Source: a virus. Taken from it: a stretch of 64,000 nucleotides of DNA. The notes under the pieces are model-generated. The model was not told the DNA's origin. It saw only the letters and a list, made by a program, of their open reading frames with translations, and searched no databases. The stretch covers positions 1-64,000 of IMG/VR virus record IMGVR_UViG_3300007539_004938; one strand, given 5' to 3'. Below are positions 1 through 8,697 of this stretch, in pieces. Each line of letters starts with the position of its first letter. Within the stretch, counting starts at the first letter, position 1. The position numbers and the translations under genes are program-made.

Positions 1-693
1 CTGTTACCATATTTCCGCAGAGTTGAGTTTGCTGGTGGTGAGCCACTGATGGATCCTAATCACTATCGCATTTTAGACTTGTTAGCACCATACGGCGAAA
101 ACATTGAAATAAAGTATGCTACAAACGGCACAGTGACGGGTATAAAGGGCGGAAGGACCATACACGACTATTGGCCTAAGTTTAAAAACGTGGTCGTAAA
201 TGTAAGCATAGACGGGCTACACGATGTTTATGAATACATTAGAGGCAATGGTAAGTTTGAAGAAATGGAAGAAAATGTCAAAATTTTTAAGAGCTTTCCC
301 AATGTTAAATATGTTGTAGGTGCTTGCACAGTGCAAGCAGGTAATGTTATGCAACTACCAGATATTATTGATTACTTTTTAAATACCATGGGCATTGTTT
401 TTTATTCACACAGAGTAAACTATCCAAATGTATTGAGTGCTCAGTGTTTGCCTCTAGAATACAAAGAAGTTGTAGTTGATCGATTGACCGCAATGAAAGA
501 GATAGTGCCAAAGTACCCTATTATGGCTGTGGATGATAGATTGTTGCCAATAACACTGCAACAAATACAGGATAATATCAACTTTTTAATGGCTAGAGAC
601 TTGAGCGACAAATGGCCGCAAACACTGGAGTTCAATCACAGACTAGATGCAAGCAGGAATCAAAGAAAGTTTGAGCAGGTATGTTTAGGGTAG
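1..693 (+). CDS. Radical SAM protein, twitch type (5' partial)
   Basis: The frame is open from base 1, so the N-terminus and the CX3CX2C iron-sulfur motif lie outside the window. What remains begins just before the G-G-E-P motif (bases 37-48), which contacts the SAM methionine in radical SAM enzymes. It continues through the second half of the barrel with a typical N-V-S-I-D-G strand. The C-terminal N-H-R-L-D motif matches that of the twitch-type gene at 19228-20511, so this is probably the C-terminal part of a twitch-domain enzyme. It overlaps the next radical SAM gene by 13 bases, implying translational coupling. The substrate is unknown. Confidence 0.85.
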   Translation: MLPYFRRVEFAGGEPLMDPNHYRILDLLAPYGENIEIKYATNGTVTGIKGGRTIHDYWPKFKNVVVNVSIDGLHDVYEYIRGNGKFEEMEENVKIFKSFPNVKYVVGACTVQAGNVMQLPDIIDYFLNTMGIVFYSHRVNYPNVLSAQCLPLEYKEVVVDRLTAMKEIVPKYPIMAVDDRLLPITLQQIQDNINFLMARDLSDKWPQTLEFNHRLDASRNQRKFEQVCLG

Positions 694-1577
694 AAAATCG
701 CTGGCCTCATTATGCAGACAGTGTGAAAATAGAATGGAACTTGGGCAAACGCTGCAATCTAGATTGCACATATTGTCCTCCTGAAATACACGACTTGATA
801 AGTCCACACACAAATGCAGGTACACTTTTCAATACTGTTGATGAGATAAGCAAAATACCAAATGCTAGAATCAGCTTCACCGGTGGAGAACCAACTGTGC
901 ATCCTGCTTTCGAAGATTTACTAGAGTATGCAAGACCCAAGATAAAGTGGTTAAGTGTTACAACCAACGGCACAAGGACCACAGAGTTTTATGAACGCAT
1001 ACCTGTAAACTATATTGTGTTCAGTTTACACTTTGAGGATACTCAATGGAGTAAAAGATTAAACAATATTATCAACTTTGCAACTGCAACAGAAAGTTTG
1101 AAGTTTCCAAAGGATTATCATATTGCACTAATGGCACATCAGGATCATATGAGTGATGTCAAAAAAGCAGCAGCATATCTCACTGGACACGAAATACCAT
1201 ACACAGTTAGAAGAATAAGATGGACAGAAAAGCACGATTGGTTTGACGATTTAAAATACAATCAAAATGACTTGGATTGGATAATGCGCAACACTGCAAC
1301 TGCTCAACCCAATACACTGATAGACGAACACGAACTAAAGCACGCCAACGATGTAATAAAAGAACATCTAAATCAGTTCGAAGGATGGAACTGTATGGCA
1401 GGTATAGAAAGCCTAATGATAAACTGGGACGGTGAAGTACACAGAGCCACTTGTAGAGTAGGTGGAAGTTTGGGAAATATATACAATAACACATTCAAAC
1501 TACCAGAGGAGCCTGTTGTTTGCACACGCAAGTGGTGTACTTGTGCCGCAGACATTAATATAACAAAATGGAAGTAG
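681..1577 (+). CDS. Radical SAM enzyme with C-terminal CX4CXC tail
   Basis: The cluster motif CNLDCTYC (C25, C29, C32) would bind the SAM-cleaving 4Fe-4S cluster, and G-G-E-P-T follows at residues 68-72. The 298-residue protein ends in a cysteine-rich tail (C281, C286, C288; pattern CX4CXC) after a W-x-C / R-A-T-C-R segment, resembling a shortened SPASM/twitch auxiliary-cluster domain. Its last codons (I-T-K-W-K) overlap the start of the next gene in the string AAATGGAAG. It is paralogous to the minus-strand gene 6389-7318, which holds the same place in a mirrored cassette. It most likely performs radical chemistry on a carbohydrate or peptide, but the substrate cannot be read from the sequence. 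Confidence 0.9.
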   Translation: MFRVENRWPHYADSVKIEWNLGKRCNLDCTYCPPEIHDLISPHTNAGTLFNTVDEISKIPNARISFTGGEPTVHPAFEDLLEYARPKIKWLSVTTNGTRTTEFYERIPVNYIVFSLHFEDTQWSKRLNNIINFATATESLKFPKDYHIALMAHQDHMSDVKKAAAYLTGHEIPYTVRRIRWTEKHDWFDDLKYNQNDLDWIMRNTATAQPNTLIDEHELKHANDVIKEHLNQFEGWNCMAGIESLMINWDGEVHRATCRVGGSLGNIYNNTFKLPEEPVVCTRKWCTCAADINITKWK

Positions 1578-2629
1578 AAGCAATAAAACTAGCCAAACCC
1601 GAACCCATGACAGTTACATGGGATATAGGGCGCCGCTGCAACTTTGACTGTACATATTGCGAAAGCGATAGGCACAATACCTACAGTCCGCCTACATTAT
1701 GGGAGGACCTGTTAGAAACATACAACTTTGTTAAAAACTACACAATGATGTATAACCAACCAAATGCAAACATCAACTTCACAGGGGGCGAACCAACTGT
1801 TAATCCCCGCTTTTGGGACTTTGTACAACATATCAAAGACACCAGTGACTTTACTGTTGGACTTACCAGCAATGGCACATGGCCAGAAAAATATATTGAT
1901 ATTATCAAACAAAACATTGTAGGAGTTACGTTAAGTTACCATACTGAAGCAAAACATTTTAGTAAACAACGAACTATAGACAATGCTAAACTACTGAAAG
2001 ACAACAATGTATGGCTAACAGTGAATGTAATGATGCACACCGATCATTGGGACGAGTGTATAGAAACAGTTGACATTTTACAAAAATATGGTATAATAGT
2101 ATTTCCTACTATAATTGGAGACGGTAACTTGGGAACAACAGAGTGGTTCAAAGACAGCGAAGGTGTATTGCGCAGAACAAGTCATCCTTACACGCAACAG
2201 CAACAAGCATGGTTCTTTGATTACCACGGTATAGATGCAAAAACACAAGAACAAATATTAAGTGGTAATCAAATGCCAAGAGGTTGCTGCGGAAATAGAG
2301 ATATATTGGGCAAGTGCAACAACTGTTGGAGTAAAATAAGTGCTGTAAACACAAACTTTGAAGGTTGGTATTGTAGTGTAAACAAACACTTTTTACACAT
2401 AGACCAACACACACAAAAAGTGTATCATCATCAGACTTGCAAAGCCAAGTTTGAAGGCAGAGGTGCAATAGGCAGTTTGCGGAACACAGATGGTATACTC
2501 AACTATGTGCTGGAAAACCAAGGCAGAACCATTGTGTGTCCAAACAGTAGGTGCGGATGTGGCATGTGTGTGCCTAAAGCAAGATCAAGGAGCGAGTATG
2601 AAAGCATTACCAGACCTACCACTGTATGA
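1568..2629 (+). CDS. Radical SAM enzyme with extra cysteine clusters
   Basis: The motif CNFDCTYC (C24, C28, C31) and a downstream G-G-E-P-T mark a radical SAM fold. After the barrel come a Cys-Cys pair and a CNNC group in the stretch R-G-C-C-G-N-R, a G-W-Y-C-S segment, and a C-terminal CX4CXCX2C (I-V-C-P-N-S-R-C-G-C-G-M-C). This suggests one or two auxiliary iron-sulfur clusters. Length is 353 residues. The start overlaps the end of the preceding radical SAM gene by 10 bases. The closest relative in the window is the minus-strand gene 5379-6401, with the same cysteine layout and a similar P-K-A-R tail. The substrate is unknown. Confidence 0.9.
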   Translation: MEVEAIKLAKPEPMTVTWDIGRRCNFDCTYCESDRHNTYSPPTLWEDLLETYNFVKNYTMMYNQPNANINFTGGEPTVNPRFWDFVQHIKDTSDFTVGLTSNGTWPEKYIDIIKQNIVGVTLSYHTEAKHFSKQRTIDNAKLLKDNNVWLTVNVMMHTDHWDECIETVDILQKYGIIVFPTIIGDGNLGTTEWFKDSEGVLRRTSHPYTQQQQAWFFDYHGIDAKTQEQILSGNQMPRGCCGNRDILGKCNNCWSKISAVNTNFEGWYCSVNKHFLHIDQHTQKVYHHQTCKAKFEGRGAIGSLRNTDGILNYVLENQGRTIVCPNSRCGCGMCVPKARSRSEYESITRPTTV

Positions 2630-3287
2630 TCAAGTGACTTGGATATTCCAAGAAAGCAACTTTGATTATATTGAACTGGATTATCCTATGCTTAATATCG
2701 ATCAGTACAAAGCAGAAGCAGAACTTGCTGAAGATTACTATGTGGATCACAGAGACGAAAGCACAGGCGAAGGTTCGCACCAAGGTTGGCAGGCTTGTAC
2801 ACTGTATGGCATAGACACAGACAAAACCAATCACTGGTGGGTTTATGATTATGAACTGCCACCTGCGCACGATTGGACAGAACTAGGAGACTTGTGTCAA
2901 TATATCAAAAACTTTTGGTTGCAGTTTCCTGCAGAGTTTGTTTATAGAAGTAGATTTATGCGACTTGGTGCAGGCGGTATGATAGACACACACAACGACA
3001 ATCCGGGTGACATAGATTTAAGTGCATGGCACACACTGCAAATACCAATCAACACTGCTATCAATCATCCAGCAGGATGTGAGATGCATGTTGAAAACAC
3101 TGTTGTTCCATTTGCCGATGGAAAACAGTTTTTGGTAAACATTTTCAAAGATCACAATGTGCATAATCCAACTGACACAGATAGAATACACAACATTACA
3201 CATGTTATTCCAGGCAGTATGCACACACTATTTGCAAATCTTGTTGTAAGGAGTTATAAGAAGCAATATGATAAAGTATCCGGGTAA
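2598..3287 (+). CDS. 2OG-Fe(II) oxygenase, aspartyl/asparaginyl hydroxylase-like
   Basis: This 229-residue protein carries the metal- and cosubstrate-binding pattern of the aspartyl/asparaginyl beta-hydroxylase family: H132-x-D134 in I-D-T-H-N-D, a distal H186 in K-D-H-N-V-H-N, and R196 placed to bind 2-oxoglutarate. I chose the ATG at 2598 because AAGGAG lies six bases upstream; a longer frame from 2490 would run through the preceding gene. It overlaps the end of that radical SAM gene by 32 bases and the next gene by 20 bases, so it belongs to the same plus-strand operon. It would hydroxylate a protein, peptide or small molecule. The assignment rests on motif pattern only. Confidence 0.7.
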   Translation: MKALPDLPLYDQVTWIFQESNFDYIELDYPMLNIDQYKAEAELAEDYYVDHRDESTGEGSHQGWQACTLYGIDTDKTNHWWVYDYELPPAHDWTELGDLCQYIKNFWLQFPAEFVYRSRFMRLGAGGMIDTHNDNPGDIDLSAWHTLQIPINTAINHPAGCEMHVENTVVPFADGKQFLVNIFKDHNVHNPTDTDRIHNITHVIPGSMHTLFANLVVRSYKKQYDKVSG

Positions 3288-4359
3288 GTTTCACAGCAGA
3301 GAAGACTTTTGTGTTGTTATTGTAGACGATACTCACAAGTACTCTGGCATTACAAAAGAATATGTAAAAAATCAGGCAGACTACACAATACAAAACTGTG
3401 TTGGTATGAACTTTGATGTGTATGTTACAAGAGACGAAGAACAAACATTAAAACAACTACAATATGAAAAAGCAGTTGTTATAAGCCCTGCTACTGAGTT
3501 TTTATACGGCGAGCAGTTTTTTGAAAGTATAAAAGGAGATTATTTCCTATTAGGACATTTATTGGATATGGGAGATGCATTTTATACTTTACATCCTCAA
3601 TGTTACGTAGTAAACTTAAAACTTTTAGAAGTAGAAATAGGACAGGAGCAACATTGCATTCAACACAGACAAGTTATACCAATTAGGACAGAACAAAATA
3701 TTCACGACTGGTATACTCCTTTAGAGATTGAAGCAAGTTGGAAAGTTGGAACTTATAATCATAAACTGCATGGATACAATGCTATCGGAGTTGGGTTACG
3801 ACAGGGATACAAAATTTTATCTTTTAACGAAAAGCAACGTTCTCTGAAAAACTATATATATCCTGATGGAACTGGAATAGATTTCATACACAAACGTCAT
3901 AGATTTGCGTTAACAGAACTAGTTTATAATGAAAACACAGGAAGTGATAATCTACCTATTCATGAACGCACTACTTTAGAAACTGTTGTTTTACCAGCAA
4001 GCGGTAATTTATATGAAAAACTTGGAGACGAAAACACCTTATTTATTTTTTATGATCATAGTCCTACAGCATTAGAAAATATTAAAAGTAAAACAAAGCA
4101 TATTAATGCAGAGTATCATCATATAGATGTTATCGCTGAAACTGATGATTTTATAAAAATAATAGAAAATAGACCTGGACGTTTATATATAGAAATGAGT
4201 AATGTTTTCTGTTTTGAATGCACTACTCCATTTTACAGTTTAGAATATAGAAAGAAAGCAGAAGAAAAACTAATAAGTTTTGCAGATCGATTTGATTATT
4301 GGATACATTTTGATCAACGAGCAGGTGATATTATTGATTTACCTTATTGGCATTACTAA
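3268..4359 (+). CDS. Hypothetical protein of the radical SAM operon
   Basis: I do not recognise this 363-residue protein. It has no signal peptide, no membrane segment and no cysteine cluster. The N-terminal half alternates short hydrophobic strands (C-V-V-I-V-D-D; K-A-V-V-I-S-P-A) with helices, as in a nucleotide-binding or glycosyltransferase-type alpha/beta fold. A central motif G-D-Y-F-L-L-G-H-L-L-D is followed by L-H-P-Q-C-Y-V-V-N. The second half is a separate alpha/beta segment (L-F-I-F-Y-D-H). It is the last plus-strand gene of the operon starting before base 1, and its stop overlaps the convergent radical SAM gene by 29 bases. A role with the radical SAM enzymes is inferred from position only. 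Confidence 0.75.
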   Translation: MIKYPGKFHSREDFCVVIVDDTHKYSGITKEYVKNQADYTIQNCVGMNFDVYVTRDEEQTLKQLQYEKAVVISPATEFLYGEQFFESIKGDYFLLGHLLDMGDAFYTLHPQCYVVNLKLLEVEIGQEQHCIQHRQVIPIRTEQNIHDWYTPLEIEASWKVGTYNHKLHGYNAIGVGLRQGYKILSFNEKQRSLKNYIYPDGTGIDFIHKRHRFALTELVYNENTGSDNLPIHERTTLETVVLPASGNLYEKLGDENTLFIFYDHSPTALENIKSKTKHINAEYHHIDVIAETDDFIKIIENRPGRLYIEMSNVFCFECTTPFYSLEYRKKAEEKLISFADRFDYWIHFDQRAGDIIDLPYWHY

Positions 4360-5392
4360 GTTGTTCACTAGGTGATATTAGTTTATTTCCGCATGTTCTA
4401 GCACAAGTGTATAGTTTGTTTATTGACCAGTATTTTTCCCAAACTGATTGATATTGATCGCTCTCTACTATGTCTATTATGCTAGATTTTAAAACATTTG
4501 TATCACCTAAATCTTTTATAAGCATTTCGTATTGGTTTTCTATGTGTAATCTAATATCATCAAGTTTAGGATTTTCATAAGGTTGGTATGGTATGCTTGC
4601 AAGAAAACAACACGGAAATAAGTTTTTGTGAGCATCAATATATATTTCTTTGCTATGTTTAGCATAACATGTTATAGTTGTGCTATCTACATACTCTTGT
4701 ATATTTTCTAAATCATTATCTGTAAGTTTAATATTAGAACTTAATGAACTAGGATATAAAAAATATTGAAATCGTATTTTTTTATCAAAAACTCCAAAGC
4801 TATCATCAAAAGCAAATCTGCTGCTGTGTTTAACATAAAAATCTTTAAATCCATAAGAACGACTTAAATCTCTTGCTGTTTCAATTTGATGTTCATTGTG
4901 TCTAAATACTAAAAAACTCCATACTGCATTTCCGCCATTTAATATAAAATGTTTTGCATTAGATAAAACTTTTTCATAAGAAGTTCCAATCCTATATATT
5001 GAATGTGTATCCTTTAAACCATCTAAAGAAAAAACTACTTTGTGATTTGTAGGTAAACAGCTAGGTAGACTAGTCCACCAGTCAGCATTATGCATTCCGC
5101 CATTTGTGTGTATTTCAATACTTTTTTGTTTTTGTTTTAGGTATTGTAATATTTTTAATATATCAGGACATATCATAGGATCTCCAAAGTTTCCGCAGAT
5201 ATAAAAGTGTTGAATAAACTTTAGGCTAACATCATCAAATACTTTAATAAAATCATCAATACTCCAGTCACAAATTTTGATTCTACTATTTTCTAATCCG
5301 CCATGCCAGTTACGATCGCACATAGGACAACTTGCTTGACATCTATTGGTAAGTTCTATATGTACAGTTTTGATGTCTTTATAACGAATCAT
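4331..5392 (-). CDS. Radical SAM/SPASM-type enzyme
   Basis: The N-terminal motif CQASCPMC (C18, C22, C25, numbered from the ATG at 5392) follows the typical strand H-I-E-L-T-N-R. The C-terminal half has a SPASM-like layout: C-Y-A-K-H, then I-Y-I-D-A-H-K-N-L-F-P-C-C-F, then a terminal C-A-R-T-C-G-N-K. This differs from the CX4CXC enzymes beside it and resembles ordinary SPASM proteins that mature peptides or modify sugars. The start at 5392 has AAGGA 12 bases upstream and overlaps the preceding gene by 14 bases; an in-frame ATG at 5422 would add ten unconserved residues. It is the last gene of the minus-strand run from 12373. The substrate is unknown. Confidence 0.88.
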   Translation of the reverse strand: MIRYKDIKTVHIELTNRCQASCPMCDRNWHGGLENSRIKICDWSIDDFIKVFDDVSLKFIQHFYICGNFGDPMICPDILKILQYLKQKQKSIEIHTNGGMHNADWWTSLPSCLPTNHKVVFSLDGLKDTHSIYRIGTSYEKVLSNAKHFILNGGNAVWSFLVFRHNEHQIETARDLSRSYGFKDFYVKHSSRFAFDDSFGVFDKKIRFQYFLYPSSLSSNIKLTDNDLENIQEYVDSTTITCYAKHSKEIYIDAHKNLFPCCFLASIPYQPYENPKLDDIRLHIENQYEMLIKDLGDTNVLKSSIIDIVESDQYQSVWEKYWSINKLYTCARTCGNKLISPSEQLSNANKVNQ

Positions 5393-6401
5393 ACAGTTGT
5401 TTTGTCCTTGCTTTAGGCGCACATATACCGCACCAACATGTTTTCTTTTTGCATATTATAGTGCCAGTGGTACCTAGTCTATCCAATATTTCTTTTGTAT
5501 TATTGAGTGTACCAATAGGTCCTATGCCGCCGTCCCAATTCATTTTACAATCCTTGTTTGTGTACACCATTTTGCTGTGTTGTTGCACATACAAAAAATG
5601 TTTGTCCACACTGCAATGCCAGCCAGCAAAACGATTTTCAACTTTGTCTACAGTGCATCCATCTGAACAAAGTTTTGCTCCACCGCAACAAGCTCTTTTG
5701 TCTCCTAGATCAAATCCCCTTGTTATTATAGACAGCAGTTTCTTGTTTAACTTTGTAGGAGATTCGCCACGCAAGTATTTTACTTGTTCAGCATTGTAGT
5801 TAAATCTAAAATCTAACCAGTGATGATCTATTTCTCGCAAGTGGTAAGGCACCTTTGATTTTTTACACCATTCAACCATTGCAACACACTTTTCCCAATA
5901 TTTTGGATGCATCATGATGTTGACTTGAAACTGTTTTTTATTGGCTTTTAAACCCATTACATTGTGTTTAAAAATTTTAACTTGCTTTGATTCTGTTTCA
6001 GCATGAAATGTTACAGTGTAATAATCTATATACTTCATCATTGTATTCCATAGATTGTTTCCTACAACACCGTTTGTAATAGTACTGACATTAATATTTT
6101 TACCAGAATCTTTTATCCTGTAATGCAAGTGCTGAAATACATTTAAAATGCCAGGTTGGAAGAAACTTTCTCCACCTTGTATGTTAATACCTGCATACTG
6201 TTGCTCTATAGGTTTTGTATCTAGTATTCTACTGGTGTATTCTATAATAAAATCAGCAGTAGTCAAACAATCTTGCCATTCAGGATGATTAGTTTTGTTA
6301 TTATGTCCATCACCGCAATATGAACAATCAAGATTGCATTTAAGAGTAGTTTCCCATTGTACATCAAACATTTTGGGACTAACAGGTTTTAAAATGTCCA
6401 T
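5379..6401 (-). CDS. Radical SAM enzyme with extra cysteine clusters (mirror paralog)
   Basis: The motif CNLDCSYC (C22, C26, C29) is followed by a G-G-E-S variant of the usual GGEP. After the barrel come the cysteine groups R-A-C-C-G-G-A-K-L-C, G-W-H-C-S-V-D-K-H, and a terminal CX4CXCX2C tail (I-I-C-K-K-K-T-C-W-C-G-I-C) ending in P-K-A-R. The same sequence of features occurs in the plus-strand gene 1568-2629, and the two are clear paralogs. I chose the ATG at 6401, giving 340 residues, because it sits in the string AAATGGACA at the end of the upstream gene, exactly as in the plus-strand pair; an ATG at 6434 is less likely. Confidence 0.88.
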   Translation of the reverse strand: MDILKPVSPKMFDVQWETTLKCNLDCSYCGDGHNNKTNHPEWQDCLTTADFIIEYTSRILDTKPIEQQYAGINIQGGESFFQPGILNVFQHLHYRIKDSGKNINVSTITNGVVGNNLWNTMMKYIDYYTVTFHAETESKQVKIFKHNVMGLKANKKQFQVNIMMHPKYWEKCVAMVEWCKKSKVPYHLREIDHHWLDFRFNYNAEQVKYLRGESPTKLNKKLLSIITRGFDLGDKRACCGGAKLCSDGCTVDKVENRFAGWHCSVDKHFLYVQQHSKMVYTNKDCKMNWDGGIGPIGTLNNTKEILDRLGTTGTIICKKKTCWCGICAPKARTKQLYDSL

Positions 6402-7318
6402 TTGCTTATTCCCATTTCTCCACTGCAAGTGCATTGTGTTTGTTCACATATCACAGGCTCTGTCCTTGCTGTAAACTTATTTACAAAATCGTCGTCATAA
6501 AAGTTGCAATCATACAAATGCTGTGTGCAGTTGCCGCTGATTACACCTGTTCTAAATATAGTAAAAATATCCAAACCAAGATTGCATTTGAATCCAAAAA
6601 AGTTGTTGTATCCGTTTATGTGAAACCAGTTATCATTGTCTATCTTAACAGTGCTTGAATCGGTTTCTACAAATATTTCAGTGCGCTTTACCCTTGCAGC
6701 ATTAATATACCAATCAATCTCTGGATACCTTTTCACACTTTTACTCAAATATTCTTTCTGTGTATCTGTGTATTCAGCAGAACCTATTACAGGCTTTGCA
6801 ATAACCGTAAACGGATATTTGCTGTTTGTCAACTGTTCAACTATGTGTATACATTTATCAAAGCACAGTGGATTCATCAACACATCTGCATTGCATTCTA
6901 TATTATGTTCGTAAAGCAAATCCAGCAGAGCAATACTGTGTTTGATATTTGTGTATTCGTGATGTATGCTGACATTGACTATGTCAAATATATCTATGTG
7001 CCGTTTCCACCAACCGATACTTTTGCTGCCATTGGTACTGATTTTAAACACTACATCAAACTCTGTTTTTAGCTTATTCATAACAGACGGTAAGTCTTTC
7101 CATATTGTAGGCTCTCCACCAATCAAGTATATCAGCACAGGTTTATTGTAACTGTGCAGCAAATGCCTCAAGTTTTTGTAAAACAGTTGTTCATCAGGCC
7201 AAGGCATAGTGCCGCTGTTACTGTCAGGAAAACAATAACTGCATTTGAAGTTGCAGAGATTGCCCAGCATTATCTCTATCTGAAGTCTGTTTTTAAGATT
7301 GGTTATACGTTTGATCAT
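6389..7318 (-). CDS. Radical SAM enzyme with C-terminal CX4CXC tail (mirror paralog)
   Basis: The motif CNFKCSYC (C22, C26, C29) and a following I-G-G-E-P-T identify the radical SAM core. The 309-residue protein ends in V-I-C-E-Q-T-Q-C-T-C, a CX4CXC tail, followed by G-I-S-K-W-T-F. The tail and the terminal K-W match the plus-strand gene 681-1577. The start ATG overlaps the stop of the upstream twitch-type gene by four bases (ATGA). It lies second in the minus-strand cassette twitch / CX4CXC / CX4CXCX2C. The cysteine tail probably holds an auxiliary cluster or metal site, which is inference. Confidence 0.9.
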   Translation of the reverse strand: MIKRITNLKNRLQIEIMLGNLCNFKCSYCFPDSNSGTMPWPDEQLFYKNLRHLLHSYNKPVLIYLIGGEPTIWKDLPSVMNKLKTEFDVVFKISTNGSKSIGWWKRHIDIFDIVNVSIHHEYTNIKHSIALLDLLYEHNIECNADVLMNPLCFDKCIHIVEQLTNSKYPFTVIAKPVIGSAEYTDTQKEYLSKSVKRYPEIDWYINAARVKRTEIFVETDSSTVKIDNDNWFHINGYNNFFGFKCNLGLDIFTIFRTGVISGNCTQHLYDCNFYDDDFVNKFTARTEPVICEQTQCTCSGEMGISKWTF

Positions 7319-8697
7319 AACAAATGTGCAAGTTCAGGAAATACATCCTTAGCATTTACTCCTCTTATTGCATCCAGTTTGTTTACATATTCTTTGAAGC
7401 CTGGCAACAAATGACTGTTGTCCTGTGCATCCATGTGATTTAGTATTGCTTCCCAACGGCGCCAACCATAAGGATTCTGTTCCCAAAACACAGGATCTTT
7501 TGTGTAAAAGTCGTACAAGTAACTTTTGAACTTGGCAAACAAATCTCTTATTTCTGCTTTGTCCTCTTTGGGCAGTATTTGTATACTCATAAATGTTGGA
7601 ATATACAGCAAGTGCATGTTTATCAGTCCACCGCCTGCTCTTACACCTCTGATCATTTCAGTGTTTACTTTGCTGAAGTTTTGTGTGTTTTTCCAATGTA
7701 TAAAATCAGGTAAGTGTTTGATATTAAATATTTGTATAGCAGTGGCAATGCTTGGACGAATGTTGTCAGGTGTGCGATCCAGCATGTGCAAGTTGCGTTC
7801 TACAGTTGCCCAATCAGTTGGATATCTAATGTAGTTGTTTCTTGGTCCAGCAGCATCAATACTTACACCTACTTTTACTAGATCAAAGTGTTTCCAAAGT
7901 TCGATAAGATCCTCGTCTACCAGAATACCGTTGGTGTTGTATCGCAATCTAATGTGCGTATTATGCCCACTGCGTACTATTTCTTCAATAAACTTTTTGT
8001 GCTCTGCAATCATTAATGGTTCGCCACCTGCAAAGTACACTTCCTTCAAGTTGGGTATTTGCTTGTACAACTGTTCCCAGAATATTTCATTTTCATGCCA
8101 CTTGTTGTTGAAAGCAGCTTTGTCCCATTGCATTTGTCGCTTTACTTCAGGATCTTCCAGTTGTGGCTCTAGCACTTTCCAGTCTTTTACCCACTTGCTG
8201 CTGTCATGCGGTGAACACATTACACACTTGATGTTGCAAGTATGCCCTAATCTCAAATCTAGGTATTGCAGTTCGTTTTTGTATGTGCCATCTTGATGTG
8301 TGTTGTTCAACAGTTCTTCTACATCAAGTCCACGCTCCATCCATGTGCCTGTTTCCCACAAGCGTTTGCTAACAACACCTTGTGACTCTTCTGCAAAGCA
8401 CTTGGTACAACTTGCAGGTATAGAACCTTCCATCATGGTTGTGCGTACACTTTTCATATAATCGCTGTTCCACGCTTGCATAGGAGTAACAGTATTGAAG
8501 TTGATAGGATCACCGTTTTGCTGTTTGACTAATCCTACCGTGTGATCTGAACCTGCACCACTAGCATTAGCACTGCAACACAATCGCATGTCTCCGTTGG
8601 GTCTTGTTGCCATGTGTATCCACGGCAATGCACAAAATGTTGGAGTGGTTTTTTCAGCAATAGTGTTTTGCACCATTGCAATCAAGTCTTTGTTCAT
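7315..8697 (-). CDS. Twitch-domain radical SAM protein
   Basis: This 460-residue protein has an N-terminal cysteine module (F-C22-A-L-P-W-I-H-M, C40-C41, and C97-x-x-C100 in C-T-K-C-F) placed before the barrel, then the core motif CNIKCVMC (C154, C158, C161) and F-A-G-G-E-P-L. This circular order, with the auxiliary-cluster domain ahead of the radical SAM domain, is the arrangement annotated as 'twitch domain-containing radical SAM protein'. Strands R-Y-N-T-N-G and V-S-I-D-A-A-G support a complete barrel. The start overlaps the methyltransferase gene by four bases. It is the first radical SAM gene of the minus-strand cassette and is paralogous to the twitch genes at 19-23 kb. Confidence 0.92.
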   Translation of the reverse strand: MNKDLIAMVQNTIAEKTTPTFCALPWIHMATRPNGDMRLCCSANASGAGSDHTVGLVKQQNGDPINFNTVTPMQAWNSDYMKSVRTTMMEGSIPASCTKCFAEESQGVVSKRLWETGTWMERGLDVEELLNNTHQDGTYKNELQYLDLRLGHTCNIKCVMCSPHDSSKWVKDWKVLEPQLEDPEVKRQMQWDKAAFNNKWHENEIFWEQLYKQIPNLKEVYFAGGEPLMIAEHKKFIEEIVRSGHNTHIRLRYNTNGILVDEDLIELWKHFDLVKVGVSIDAAGPRNNYIRYPTDWATVERNLHMLDRTPDNIRPSIATAIQIFNIKHLPDFIHWKNTQNFSKVNTEMIRGVRAGGGLINMHLLYIPTFMSIQILPKEDKAEIRDLFAKFKSYLYDFYTKDPVFWEQNPYGWRRWEAILNHMDAQDNSHLLPGFKEYVNKLDAIRGVNAKDVFPELAHLL

